Shown here piece after piece: positions 1 through 7,932 of a stretch of 9,768 nucleotides of DNA. The notes beneath the pieces are model-generated. The model was not told the DNA's origin. It did not search any database and was given only the letters and a program-made list of their open reading frames with translations. This DNA is from Dehalococcoidales bacterium (GTDB taxonomy: Bacteria; Chloroflexota; Dehalococcoidia; Dehalococcoidales; UBA2162): contig JAFGCW010000011.1 of assembly GCA_016932435.1 (NCBI GenBank), forward strand, positions 1 through 9,768. The letters run 5' to 3'. The position numbers and the translations under genes are program-made. Position 1 is the stretch's first letter. Each line of letters opens with the position of its first letter.

Positions 1-252
1 CATAGTTTTGTTTTTGCTTTTGATATTCTAAGGAATTTTGTGATGTCTCTCACCTTTTTCCATTACCTACTTAAATGTTACAGTAACTTGTTTCATCGTG
101 CCTGATCAGAAAATTATAATAGAATTTATTTTATTAACATTCTGACGAACTGTTTAACTTCAAGAATTTGTGGTTTTTCGTCGGAACTTAATAGTTCACT
201 CAATAAAAACGACTCTCATTGTCGCTCGCTTGTGCTATAATACAGGCACTTC
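1..252. other. AT-rich non-coding region upstream of the cas operon
   Basis: No convincing gene is present in this stretch on either strand. It is clearly richer in A and T than the rest of the window. It holds a likely promoter at its right end (described separately), a second weak -10-like TATAAT at 115-120 without a good -35 partner, and an imperfect inverted repeat with 10-base arms, TTCTGACGAA at 140-149 and TTCGTCGGAA at 177-186 (9 of 10 positions pair). These may form the control region of the regulator-cas operon. The gene lying further upstream is outside the window, so I cannot say whether this is a divergent promoter region. Confidence 0.7.
216..248 (+). promoter_or_regulatory. Probable promoter of the regulator-cas operon (extended -10)
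   Basis: A perfect TATAAT at 236-241 is preceded by TGC at 233-235, which is the extended -10 form (TGn-TATAAT). No good TTGACA lies 16-18 bases upstream, as expected for extended -10 promoters. The predicted start is around 248, giving a 5' leader of about 38 bases before the ATG at 286. A short dyad CGAC (210-213) / GTCG (221-224) sits in the -35 to spacer region, where a bound repressor would block polymerase, so it is a possible operator. Promoter call is fairly firm; operator call is a guess. Confidence 0.6.
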
Positions 253-285
253 GTGTCTTTACTATTAATACTTCAGGAGAGAGCG

Positions 286-1263
286 ATGAGAAATAGTGAA
301 AGTTTATCCAAATCAATTCGATTAACGCAACTTCAGTATTACCTTCACAAATATCCCCAAGGGCTAACCAGTCATGAACTTGCCGAATATACCGGGGTAT
401 GTCTACGAACTATCCAGAGAGATCTGCTCGACTTACAGAATGAACTCGGTATCCCGATCACCCAGCAGGGTAATAAATATGGAATTCTGGAAAGTTATAC
501 TCTACCCCCTGTCACATTTTCACTCTACGAAGCTATGGCTTTGTTTTTAACCTCGCGTCTTGCTCTCAGACTGACCGATGAAAATAACCCTCACATGCAG
601 CAGGCACTGGTAAAGGTATCACAGATATTACCGGCTCCTGTCGGCGAACGCCTGGAATCAGGAATAAAGTTAATGTCCGAAAAGGTAATGAACACTGAAT
701 TTCTCAAGGTATACGAAAAGGTAGCTCTTGCGTGGATTACCCAGCGGCAGCTAAAGATGCAGTATTTATCATCAGGAAGCGACGAATCTAAAGAATGGAT
801 ATTGAATCCGTATTTCGTGGAGATGACCGGGACAGGATATTCGATGTACGTGATCGGACAAGCATGGCGTGAAGGAAAAGAAGGAATAATCACCTTCAAA
901 CTTGACCGAATCAAAGAAATAGAAGTTATGAATACTACCTTTGAAATTCCTGAGACATTTGATATTGAAGACCTGCTATCGAATAGCTGGGGAATCATGT
1001 GGGGAGAAAATACCGAAATTAAACTCAAATTCTCTCGCGGAGTAACCCGTAGAGTTAAGGAAAGTATCTGGCACCCTTCTCAATCAATCGAAGAACTGCC
1101 GGGCGGGGGGTGTATTATGACGCTGCGGATTGGAAACACTCTTGAAATTACTCCCTGGATACGGGGCTGGGGCCCGGATGTGGAGGTGCTGGAGCCAAAT
1201 GAGTTAAGGGAGAAGTTTACAGATTACGCGATTGAGACAGTAAAGATGTATCAATCGGAATGA
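286..1263 (+). CDS. WYL-domain transcriptional regulator of the cas operon (HTH + WYL + WCX)
   Basis: This 325-residue protein is a probable ligand-sensing DNA-binding regulator. Residues about 10-60 form an N-terminal winged helix-turn-helix of the DeoR/HTH_11 kind, with the recognition stretch near GLTSHELAEYTG (26-37) and RTIQRDLLDL (41-50). Residues about 142-215 form the WYL domain; the name motif is degenerate here (YSMYVIG, 185-191), but the typical ITFKLDRI strand with Arg208 follows. Residues 243-312 look like the WCX extension, ending GWGPDVEVLEP. ATG 286 is chosen over GTG 253 because AGGAGAG (275-281) lies just upstream of it and the predicted transcript start is near 248. It is first in the operon and ends only 8 bases before the preferred cas3 start. 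WYL proteins often accompany CRISPR and other defence loci and can repress or activate them; the direction of control here is not visible. Confidence 0.85.
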   Translation: MRNSESLSKSIRLTQLQYYLHKYPQGLTSHELAEYTGVCLRTIQRDLLDLQNELGIPITQQGNKYGILESYTLPPVTFSLYEAMALFLTSRLALRLTDENNPHMQQALVKVSQILPAPVGERLESGIKLMSEKVMNTEFLKVYEKVALAWITQRQLKMQYLSSGSDESKEWILNPYFVEMTGTGYSMYVIGQAWREGKEGIITFKLDRIKEIEVMNTTFEIPETFDIEDLLSNSWGIMWGENTEIKLKFSRGVTRRVKESIWHPSQSIEELPGGGCIMTLRIGNTLEITPWIRGWGPDVEVLEPNELREKFTDYAIETVKMYQSE

Positions 1264-1266
1264 GGT
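1262..1266 (+). promoter_or_regulatory. Shine-Dalgarno site deciding the cas3 start
   Basis: GAGGT overlaps the regulator's stop codon and lies 5 bases before ATG 1272. The alternative ATG at 1260, which would give a 4-base ATGA overlap, has no recognisable site upstream of it. The arrangement implies translational coupling between regulator and cas3. Confidence 0.5.
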
Positions 1267-1271
1267 TAAAA

Positions 1272-3824
1272 ATGAAAAATATCTCTCGTCCTGTTGAACC
1301 TGATTACAAAATCCTTTGGGCGAAGAGTGAACCTAGACACTCGTTATGGAAACATATACTGGATACTTCTGCGGTTTCCCTTGCATTACCTCCACCGGTT
1401 GGTTGTTTCGGTTGGAGTGCGGAAGAAACAGCGCTCCTGGTCGGGCTTCATGATATAGGTAAAGCTGATGCTGGATTTCAACACCAAGTTGCAGAATTCT
1501 CAGATGAACTTGTTAACGCTGGATTTCCTATAACAGCAGATGCACGATGCCGCCATGAACGGATCTCGGCAAGATGGATAAAAGACAAACTGACGGCTGA
1601 AGGGTTAAATCCATATCAAGTCGATGCTACCGCCCGTACGGTGCTCGCTCATCATGGTTACTGGAATGAAATTTCACGAGGTGTTGGAAAGGAGTATGCT
1701 GAAGCACAAAACGGCCTTTCCAGGATGCTCCGATTGATACTTGGTGTTCACAGTTTCCCCATGGAAGATATTTCAGATCTAAGCTCTTTTGGCATGCGCC
1801 TTTCCGGGCATATCGTGCTATGCGATTGGATTGCCAGCAATGAGAAATTCTTTTCCGATACCCGGCTTAAAGGAATCGATGATCCAGCCGTATATTTTAT
1901 TACCGCGAAACATGTAGCCTGTGACTGGGTCGAACAGTTAGGTCTTGATCGAGACAATTTTCCCGGACATCCTGCGAATATTGTCGAACAACCTCGCCCA
2001 ATCCAGCAGGTACTCCTGGAAAACCCGATTGAACCGGGGCTGGTCATTATTGAGGCACCGATGGGTGAAGGAAAAACGGAAGCCGCCTGGATTCTTGCCG
2101 AAAAGTGGCGGGATCATGGGTATAGTGGCATGTATATGGCTTTGCCTACTATGGCAACAAGCGATTCTCTTCATGATCGTTACAATAACGACTATATACA
2201 CAAGCTTGGACGAGGAAGTTCCGTAAAACTGGTCCATGGCATGGCCTGGCTCAGAGATAACAAAGAACCTGAAGAACTATCGGAAACTGGTGAGTCGGGT
2301 GATGACCGCTCTTTGGCCGCCGCGTGGTTCAGGCCAACCCGCAGGGCTTTGCTGGCTGCACACGGAGTTGGAACGGTCGATCAGGCTATGCTTGCCGGAA
2401 TGAATGTGAAGTTCGGTTTTTTAAGGCTTTACGGGTTAGCAGATCGGGTACTCGTCATTGATGAAATACATGCGTACGATGCGTATATGAGTGCAATAAT
2501 CGGGCGGTTACTAAACTGGTGCGCTTGTTTGAGGATTCCCGTTATTCTTCTCTCGGCAACGCTTTCCTCCAGGCAGCGAACAATGATGATCGAAGCATAC
2601 GGAGCAAGGAGTATCGATACCGGACAGGAAGCTCTGTATCCGCTGGTCACAGTAGCACAGTCAGGCCGGGAAGCTCAGTTTATAACGTCCCGAGCTTCTT
2701 CCAGGAGGACGTTGATTATCGGGGTTTGTCCGGGTTTGCTTGGTAATGCCCGAAAAATTGCAGACAAGGCGATGGAACTGGTAGAAACCGCAGGCTGTTG
2801 CTGTGTCATATTAAACACCGTTAAACAGGCTCAGGCGGTTTATACCGAAATTACTTTGCCGGACAACGAAAAGCTGCTTTTTCACGCCCGTTTTACCGCT
2901 TCAGACCGTGAGAACATAACGAACTGCGTACTCGATATGTTCGGAAAAGGTCGTTGGGAAGGCGAAGGAAACAATCGTAGATTCAAACCTGCCGTCCGAC
3001 CGGAAAAATTTATACTTGTAGCAACCCAGGTAGTTGAACAGAGTCTCGATATAGATTTCGATCATATGATAAGCGAAATCGCACCCATCGATCTACTTCT
3101 TCAGCGCAGTGGCCGAATGCACCGCCATCAGAAACGTGACAAAGATCCAATACTCTATGTCCTCTTGCCGCAAGATAATAAACTGGAATTCCAGGGAACC
3201 GGCCGCGTGTATGCTGAAAAACCGCTTCTAAGAACGCTGGCTATTATTTCGGCTAAATGTGAGGTTCATGTTCCGGATGATTTCAGGTCACTTATCGAAT
3301 GTTGTTACGGATCGTCAGAATGGGAACAAACTGCCGTTTCATGGGATGTCATTCGAAAATCAGACCGTGAATGGGATAAAGAAACACAAGAACTCAACAG
3401 TCAAGGCAAACAATTTTCTTTGAATCCCCCCAGTAAACGGTTTTTCCGCCCGGTCAATAATGAGCCAACCGGTGATGACAGTGATGACGGGAACGGATGG
3501 CGGGCAAAGACCAGATTAGGAGCTAATGACCGGTCTGCCCTGCTGGTCAAAAAAGAAGAACTGGGGTACCTGGTACCGGGTGAGTTACCTATGCAGGAGG
3601 TTCGTTCCGTATACCGGCGTTTGATAAAGCTTCCCGGCTATCTGCCGTTTGACAGTCCTGCTTCCGGCTATAGTCCGGCTATGGAGGCAAAAGGGAAACT
3701 CAGAGGTCTGATGCTTTTACCTGTCTCTGATGATGGATTGTGGGAAGGTATTGATGAACACGAAAACCGATACCAGGTTGCTTATGATCAGAAAACAGGT
3801 CTTATAACAAGGAGAGTAAGATGA
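1272..3824 (+). CDS. cas3: Cas3 HD nuclease-helicase, type I-E
   Basis: Cas3 is recruited by target-bound Cascade, nicks the displaced strand and degrades DNA while translocating on it. The 850-residue protein (from ATG 1272) has the usual order. The N-terminal HD nuclease (about 20-215) shows His28, the HD pair 60-61 in GLHDIGKAD, His95 in CRHER, the HH pair 127-128 in LAHHGYW, and Asp185 in CDWIASNEKFF. The SF2 helicase follows: Walker A GEGKT at 265-269, LPTMATSDSLHDR, the DEAH-type box DEIH at 397-400, SAT at 428-430, motif V in ATQVVEQSLDIDFD (584-597) and motif VI QRSGRMHRH (611-619). A C-terminal domain of roughly 150 residues completes it. Length is normal for I-E Cas3 (about 850-900). 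All metal-binding and ATPase residues I could place are intact, so it should be active. ATG 1260 is an alternative start adding four residues. The stop overlaps cse1 by ATGA. Confidence 0.97.
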   Translation: MKNISRPVEPDYKILWAKSEPRHSLWKHILDTSAVSLALPPPVGCFGWSAEETALLVGLHDIGKADAGFQHQVAEFSDELVNAGFPITADARCRHERISARWIKDKLTAEGLNPYQVDATARTVLAHHGYWNEISRGVGKEYAEAQNGLSRMLRLILGVHSFPMEDISDLSSFGMRLSGHIVLCDWIASNEKFFSDTRLKGIDDPAVYFITAKHVACDWVEQLGLDRDNFPGHPANIVEQPRPIQQVLLENPIEPGLVIIEAPMGEGKTEAAWILAEKWRDHGYSGMYMALPTMATSDSLHDRYNNDYIHKLGRGSSVKLVHGMAWLRDNKEPEELSETGESGDDRSLAAAWFRPTRRALLAAHGVGTVDQAMLAGMNVKFGFLRLYGLADRVLVIDEIHAYDAYMSAIIGRLLNWCACLRIPVILLSATLSSRQRTMMIEAYGARSIDTGQEALYPLVTVAQSGREAQFITSRASSRRTLIIGVCPGLLGNARKIADKAMELVETAGCCCVILNTVKQAQAVYTEITLPDNEKLLFHARFTASDRENITNCVLDMFGKGRWEGEGNNRRFKPAVRPEKFILVATQVVEQSLDIDFDHMISEIAPIDLLLQRSGRMHRHQKRDKDPILYVLLPQDNKLEFQGTGRVYAEKPLLRTLAIISAKCEVHVPDDFRSLIECCYGSSEWEQTAVSWDVIRKSDREWDKETQELNSQGKQFSLNPPSKRFFRPVNNEPTGDDSDDGNGWRAKTRLGANDRSALLVKKEELGYLVPGELPMQEVRSVYRRLIKLPGYLPFDSPASGYSPAMEAKGKLRGLMLLPVSDDGLWEGIDEHENRYQVAYDQKTGLITRRVR

Positions 3825-5362
3825 ATCGTATTTCCTTCAACGTATTAACTGAACCATGGATACCTGTAATTCGGTCGGATGGATCATCGGATCAACTGGG
3901 CATTGTATCTTGCTTGGAACAGGCTCACAATCTGCATGAAATCCGGGATCCCGCACCGATAATTGAGTTCGGGCTTTATCGTTTACTGGTTGCTTTCATC
4001 CTGGATGCACTGGTTCTCGCAGGTTCGCGGCCGGAGGTACCTCTTGACTTGAAAATGCTCATCGAGCAGGGGCATTTCGATTCGAATATGCTTGAAACCT
4101 ACATTGATAAATGTGGCGAAGTATTCGATTTATTTCATCCGGAAAAACCATTCCTGCAAGTAAAAATGGATCAGGTAGAATTAAAACCTCTTGCCGCATT
4201 GTTCCCTGCTGTTCCCAGCGGGACAAACGTATTCCATTGGCACCATCAAATGGAAGACCGATTAGAGGTGCTGGATAAAGAGGCTGCCCGGTTCCTCACG
4301 ACCATAGCGCCTTTTATGACTTCGGGAGGAGCAGGTCTTAGTCCTTCAATAAATGGAGCTCCTGCGATTTATACTCTTCCAGTAGGTAACAATTTATTTG
4401 AGACTATAGTTCTTAACATACCACTTCGAAATCAGGACAGTGGAGAGGGTGTCATCGCTTGGCGGAGTAAAAGGTGTCCGGGGCAAGAACGTTCGCACGC
4501 TACAATGGTTGAAGCACTTACATGGCAACCACGTCAGATCCAATTGATACCGGGAAAACCTGATGATGCAGGAAACATCCTGGTTCGAGCGATGAAATTT
4601 AAAAAAGGCGATAGTACCCGGCTGATTTGGATTGATTCTAACCTTGCTTATCGATATAACAAGGATAAAGTCACTCCTGTTCGGATGCAAGAAAACCATC
4701 CTTTGTGGCGTGATGCCGGATCACTCGTGTTACTGAATGAAATGGAACGAAACCAGAAAAACAACAAGATTCAAATAAAGCGTCCCGATGTTGTCAACCA
4801 TGCATTTGAGATTTACGACACAAATGAATCCGTTATGATAAATGTGTATGGAATGCGTACCGATATGAAAATGAAAATATACGAATGGATTAAGTCTGCT
4901 TTATCAGTACCTTTACAGTTAGGTCTTTCTCAACGTCTTGGCAGCCTTGTCCAGCAGGAACTTGAACGTGCCGAACGGGCAGCATATGCATTACGCACGG
5001 CAATTCTCAAATTATCGCCTGAGTTTGAGAGGGAGGAAAAAAAACCACCTGCGAGACGAAAAAAGTGGGATACTCGGTCGATGTGTAACCTTGCAGATAG
5101 ATGCGAGCGCGCATACTGGCAACACCTTGAATCTCGTTTTCATCCGTTAATGGAGTCATTCACCTCTCTGGATGAAGATGACCTGACCGATCTTGGTCTG
5201 ATAGCCGATACTGCAAAAGACTGGCGTCTGACCGTTCGCAGGCTTGCTCAAGAACAATTCGAAATAGCTGCAGAAGATATGGATGCCGACGGAGATGCCC
5301 TTGAACGACAGGTTCGTTCCCGAACACGTATGAATAATATTCTTAAGGAGGTATTGTTATGA
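3821..5362 (+). CDS. casA: Cse1/CasA (Cas8e), large subunit of Cascade
   Basis: Cse1 is the Cascade large subunit that recognises the PAM, starts DNA opening and provides the Cas3 docking surface. The 513-residue product is close to the usual length of about 500. It opens with the family signature NVLTEPWIPVI (7-17), followed by FDLFHPEKPFLQ (102-113), PSGTNVFHWHH (132-142), GGAGLSPSINGAPAIYTLPVG (parts of 169-189) and VYGMRTDMKMKIYEW (342-356). The C-terminal part, from about 355, is helical and charged, matching the four-helix bundle. Many Cse1 proteins carry a CxxC zinc pair just before the GG-loop; here the aligned stretch is LEVLDKEAARFL (148-159) with no cysteine. The start is fixed by AAGGAG at 3809-3814. 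Translation is coupled to cas3 and to cse2 by ATGA overlaps at both ends. Confidence 0.96.
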   Translation: MNRISFNVLTEPWIPVIRSDGSSDQLGIVSCLEQAHNLHEIRDPAPIIEFGLYRLLVAFILDALVLAGSRPEVPLDLKMLIEQGHFDSNMLETYIDKCGEVFDLFHPEKPFLQVKMDQVELKPLAALFPAVPSGTNVFHWHHQMEDRLEVLDKEAARFLTTIAPFMTSGGAGLSPSINGAPAIYTLPVGNNLFETIVLNIPLRNQDSGEGVIAWRSKRCPGQERSHATMVEALTWQPRQIQLIPGKPDDAGNILVRAMKFKKGDSTRLIWIDSNLAYRYNKDKVTPVRMQENHPLWRDAGSLVLLNEMERNQKNNKIQIKRPDVVNHAFEIYDTNESVMINVYGMRTDMKMKIYEWIKSALSVPLQLGLSQRLGSLVQQELERAERAAYALRTAILKLSPEFEREEKKPPARRKKWDTRSMCNLADRCERAYWQHLESRFHPLMESFTSLDEDDLTDLGLIADTAKDWRLTVRRLAQEQFEIAAEDMDADGDALERQVRSRTRMNNILKEVLL

Positions 5363-5904
5363 CGCTTATCGTAAAGACACGAGAACAAGAATTCATCGCG
5401 CGAATTGAGAGGCTTGGTACCGACGAACTTGCGAAGCTGCGACGCGGATGCGGCGAACGCGATCCAGTCGAAGGAAGGTGCCCCTGGCTTATCGGTCTTG
5501 TTTACGGTGTTGCCAGTGAAGCCACCTCTTTTCTTGTTGCCAGCCTTCTGGCTCAATATAAAACGAGCCATATCCGCGCCGGTAATCACCGTGGTGAAGG
5601 CAACTTCGGCATCACGTGGAAACAGGCAGTTTTGGGCACGGATAGCAAATCGTTATTTCGACGGTTCAATATTCTTCTTGAAGCTGAGTATGATCCCTGG
5701 ACCGGAGAAGGGGATTTACCGTATAGATTACGACAGATGGTTCGTTATGCCGCAGGCAAGGATATCGGGATTGACTGGTCTGTACTTCTCACTGACCTGA
5801 AGTTCTGGAACCATTCAGAAAAACGGGTACAAAAACGATGGGCTCGTAGTTTCTTTTCCAGCGAAGTGCAAGATAATAAAAATAATGAATTGAGCAAGGA
5901 GTAA
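5359..5904 (+). CDS. casB: Cse2/CasB (Cas11), small subunit of Cascade
   Basis: Cse2 is the small helical subunit, present as a dimer in Cascade, which stabilises the displaced strand and the crRNA-DNA hybrid. The 181-residue product has the family pattern: FIARIERLGTDELAKLRRG (12-30), then SLFRRFNILLEA (98-109), LPYRLRQMVRYA (120-131), DIGIDWSVLLTDL (135-147) and the diagnostic RVQKRWARSFF (156-166). Many basic residues fit nucleic-acid contact. A short polar tail (VQDNKNNELSKE) follows the conserved end. AAGGAGG at 5345-5351 precedes ATG 5359, and the start overlaps the cse1 stop as ATGA. The gap to cas7 is only 4 bases. Confidence 0.95.
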   Translation: MTLIVKTREQEFIARIERLGTDELAKLRRGCGERDPVEGRCPWLIGLVYGVASEATSFLVASLLAQYKTSHIRAGNHRGEGNFGITWKQAVLGTDSKSLFRRFNILLEAEYDPWTGEGDLPYRLRQMVRYAAGKDIGIDWSVLLTDLKFWNHSEKRVQKRWARSFFSSEVQDNKNNELSKE

Positions 5905-5908
5905 CAAA

Positions 5909-7090
5909 ATGCTTATCGAAGTACACATACTGCAAAATCATGCTCCGGGAAATCTTAACAGGGATGATACCGGAAGCCCGAAGGAAGCCGTTTTCGGAGG
6001 GTATAAACGGGCACGTATCTCCAGCCAATGTCTGAAAAGAAGTATTCGTCGTTCAGGTATTTTTCAAGAAGAACTGAAAGACCTTCTTGCTACCAGAACT
6101 CGCAGCCTGCCGGAACTGGTTAGAAAAAACTTGATAACGAGTGGATTCGATGAGGAAATCGCCGCAATCGGTGCACGAAAGGTCAGCGGTTTCGGAACGA
6201 AAACTGGTGAGGAAAAATCACCGAATAGTACCGGACATTATCGGACTGGAGCTACCATTTTTTTAACAGACTCCGATATTGCGACAGTTTCTGATGTGGT
6301 TGCTTCTGCAGCAAGAGACTGCAAGGACATAAAAACATTTGAAAAAGTATCGGTGAAGGAACTGCAGCAGCAAGCTGAGGATAAAGGATTTCGACCGGTT
6401 TCAGTCGATATTGCCCTGTTCGGTCGAATGGTTACGAGTGACGCATTTGTTGATGTTGACGCTTCCAGCCAGTTCGCCCATGCCATCAGTACGCATAAGG
6501 TTGACCATGAGTTTGATTACTATACCGCTGTGGATGACATGGAAAGAGCTTCAGACGATGATGCAGGTGCAGGTGCGGATATGATTGGCGATATAGAATT
6601 CAATTCCGCCTGCTATTACAAATACTTCAATGTACATGTTGACGGTCTTATCGATAACCTCACCGGCAGGGCTTTTAAAAGAACGGTCAGTTCGGAAGAC
6701 AAGAAGGAAGCGTGTCTGATCGCCAGAAAAGCGGTCAGAGCATTGATTGAGGCTGCCTGCCGGGTAACTCCCAGTGGTAAACAGAACTCATTTGCCGCCC
6801 ATCAGTTACCCGGTATGGTCTGGATTGAGATCCGCGATAAAAACCTTCCGGTAAGTTATGCCAACGCGTTCTGCAATCCGGTATACGGTAAATCGGTTGA
6901 TGGTCTTGAAGTACAATCAGAAAATGCCTTGAAAGAAGAGTGTGAGAAACTAACGGAAATGTACGGTCTGGAAGCCCGTAAAAGATTATTGTTGGCAAAA
7001 AAAGATGACTTTACGATACTCGGTGTTACTGCCTGTAAAAATCTTAAAACTCTCCTTGATGAAACAGAAAAGGAGATATGTTGTGAATGA
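5909..7090 (+). CDS. casC: Cas7e/CasC, backbone subunit of Cascade
   Basis: Cas7 is the RAMP-fold protein that polymerises, normally six copies, along the crRNA and forms the Cascade backbone. The 393-residue product begins with the family signature LIEVHILQNHAPGNLNRDD (2-20) and YKRARISSQCLKRSIR (32-47). The middle has VDIALFGRM (166-174) and the typical DASSQFAHAISTHKVDHEFD (184-203). GADMIGDIEFNSACYYKY (222-239) follows. It is slightly longer than E. coli CasC (363), with extra residues mostly in the 95-115 region and at the C-terminus. ATG 5909 is fixed by AAGGAG at 5896-5901. The stop lies inside the start region of cas5 (8-base overlap if cas5 starts at GTG 7083). Confidence 0.96.
   Translation: MLIEVHILQNHAPGNLNRDDTGSPKEAVFGGYKRARISSQCLKRSIRRSGIFQEELKDLLATRTRSLPELVRKNLITSGFDEEIAAIGARKVSGFGTKTGEEKSPNSTGHYRTGATIFLTDSDIATVSDVVASAARDCKDIKTFEKVSVKELQQQAEDKGFRPVSVDIALFGRMVTSDAFVDVDASSQFAHAISTHKVDHEFDYYTAVDDMERASDDDAGAGADMIGDIEFNSACYYKYFNVHVDGLIDNLTGRAFKRTVSSEDKKEACLIARKAVRALIEAACRVTPSGKQNSFAAHQLPGMVWIEIRDKNLPVSYANAFCNPVYGKSVDGLEVQSENALKEECEKLTEMYGLEARKRLLLAKKDDFTILGVTACKNLKTLLDETEKEICCE
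7070..7075 (+). promoter_or_regulatory. Shine-Dalgarno site deciding the cas5 GTG start
   Basis: AAGGAG lies 7 bases before GTG 7083, inside the end of cas7. No in-frame ATG is suitably placed: the ATGs at 7078 and 7087 are in other frames. This supports GTG 7083 as start and discounts the longer open frame beginning at 7005. Confidence 0.7.
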
Positions 7091-7850
7091 ATTGATACTA
7101 TTGCTTTGGCTGAAAGGTCCCATGCAGTCATGGGGCACACGTTCACGCTGGGATGTACGGGATACGGGCCTGGAACCGACTAAATCAGGAATTATCGGCC
7201 TTTTAGGCTGTGCCGCCGGGCTTACCCGTAATGATCCTGAGCTTGAAAAACTTGATCACGTCCTTCTTTTCGGTGTGCGTTGTGATCTACCCGGTATAAT
7301 ATCTACGGATTTTCATACCGTTAAAGGCTACCACCGAACGGCGGATGGTAAATACAAGCACAGTAACGGAACTGCTGCGAGTCTGGAAACAGTAATGGAA
7401 CACGGTGAAAATACAGTAGTCTCACTACGCGATTATCTGCACGATGCATCCTTTCTGGTGGGGCTTGCCGTGAAACCGGAATATCAGGAGCACAATGTAG
7501 ACCTGCTCGTTCGACTCTCCGAACAATTACAACATCCCAGGTGGCCTTTATATTTAGGCAGGAAAGCGTGTGTGCCGACACGACCTGTTTTTCATCGTTT
7601 GACAGACGAGTATAAAGATCTGGAGACTGCTCTCATTTCAGAACCATGGGATGCACCGAGGTCTCTTCGACAACTCGAAGTACTCCGTAGAACCGGACAG
7701 ACTGAAAAACTTGTCGCATGGATAGAACATGCAGATGGTGAATTTGAAAGGCAGGATGCCATGAGAGTAAACCAGCTTCGATTCTACGATTTTCGTCGAT
7801 GTAAACGCATAGAGGTCGATACGGTAAAACTTCCAAAAAGTGCATTATGA
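7083..7850 (+). CDS. casD: Cas5e/CasD, crRNA 5'-handle binding subunit of Cascade
   Basis: Cas5e caps the crRNA by holding the 8-nucleotide 5' handle and contacts Cse1 and the Cas7 backbone. The 255-residue protein, read from GTG 7083, starts with the RAMP strand ELILLLWLKGPMQSWGT (3-19) and SRWDVRDTGLEPTKSGIIG (21-39), the standard Cas5 N-terminus. Next come STDFHTVKGYHRT (74-86), YLHDASFLVGLAV (118-130) and PRWPLYLGRKACVPTRPVF (152-170), all typical of I-E Cas5. It is somewhat longer than E. coli CasD (224), the extra length being mainly the variable region 173-225. The open frame extends upstream to 7005 inside cas7, but no conserved residues lie there. The stop TGA at 7848-7850 overlaps the ATG of a small ORF. 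Confidence 0.95.
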   Translation: MNELILLLWLKGPMQSWGTRSRWDVRDTGLEPTKSGIIGLLGCAAGLTRNDPELEKLDHVLLFGVRCDLPGIISTDFHTVKGYHRTADGKYKHSNGTAASLETVMEHGENTVVSLRDYLHDASFLVGLAVKPEYQEHNVDLLVRLSEQLQHPRWPLYLGRKACVPTRPVFHRLTDEYKDLETALISEPWDAPRSLRQLEVLRRTGQTEKLVAWIEHADGEFERQDAMRVNQLRFYDFRRCKRIEVDTVKLPKSAL

Positions 7851-7918
7851 AAGCACGGAGAACAGATTTCAAACCCCGTCACATGACAACTAAATACGTA
7901 CCCGCTCAATTATCCTGA
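7847..7918 (+). CDS. Possible 23-codon linker ORF between cas5 and cas6 (uncertain)
   Basis: An ATG at 7847, overlapping the cas5 stop as ATGA, opens a frame of 23 codons (MKARRTDFKP..., ending YVPAQLS). It closes with TGA at 7916-7918, whose last base is the first of an ATG in the cas6 frame (TGATG). It is basic (7 Lys/Arg/His in the first 12 residues) and has no recognisable domain or good ribosome site of its own, so it would depend on re-initiation after cas5. It may only keep ribosomes moving toward cas6, or be chance. I do not claim a function. Confidence 0.25.
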   Translation: MKARRTDFKPRHMTTKYVPAQLS

Positions 7919-7921
7919 TGA

Positions 7922-7928
7922 AAGGAGG
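7922..7928 (+). promoter_or_regulatory. Shine-Dalgarno site deciding the cas6 start
   Basis: AAGGAGG is among the strongest ribosome sites in the window and lies 4 bases before ATG 7933. It falls downstream of the alternative ATG 7918, so it supports the shorter protein beginning MYLSLLRLN, which matches the family N-terminus. Confidence 0.75.
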
Positions 7929-7932
7929 AATC

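Noticed and set aside
115..120. Second TATAAT as a promoter
   Set aside because: It has no suitable -35 and no extended -10, and lies in an AT-rich stretch where the hexamer is easily found by chance; noted only as weak.
591..1028. 145-codon open frame on the minus strand opposite the regulator
   Set aside because: It is antisense to the WYL domain; the low-complexity, serine-rich translation looks like a shadow.
5405..5800. 131-codon open frame on the + strand inside cse2
   Set aside because: It is out of frame with a clearly conserved cse2, has no ribosome site or family motif, and is a shadow of the cse2 codons.
7005..7082. Upstream extension of cas5 into cas7
   Set aside because: The added residues match no Cas5 sequence, and the strong AAGGAG at 7070-7075 points to GTG 7083.
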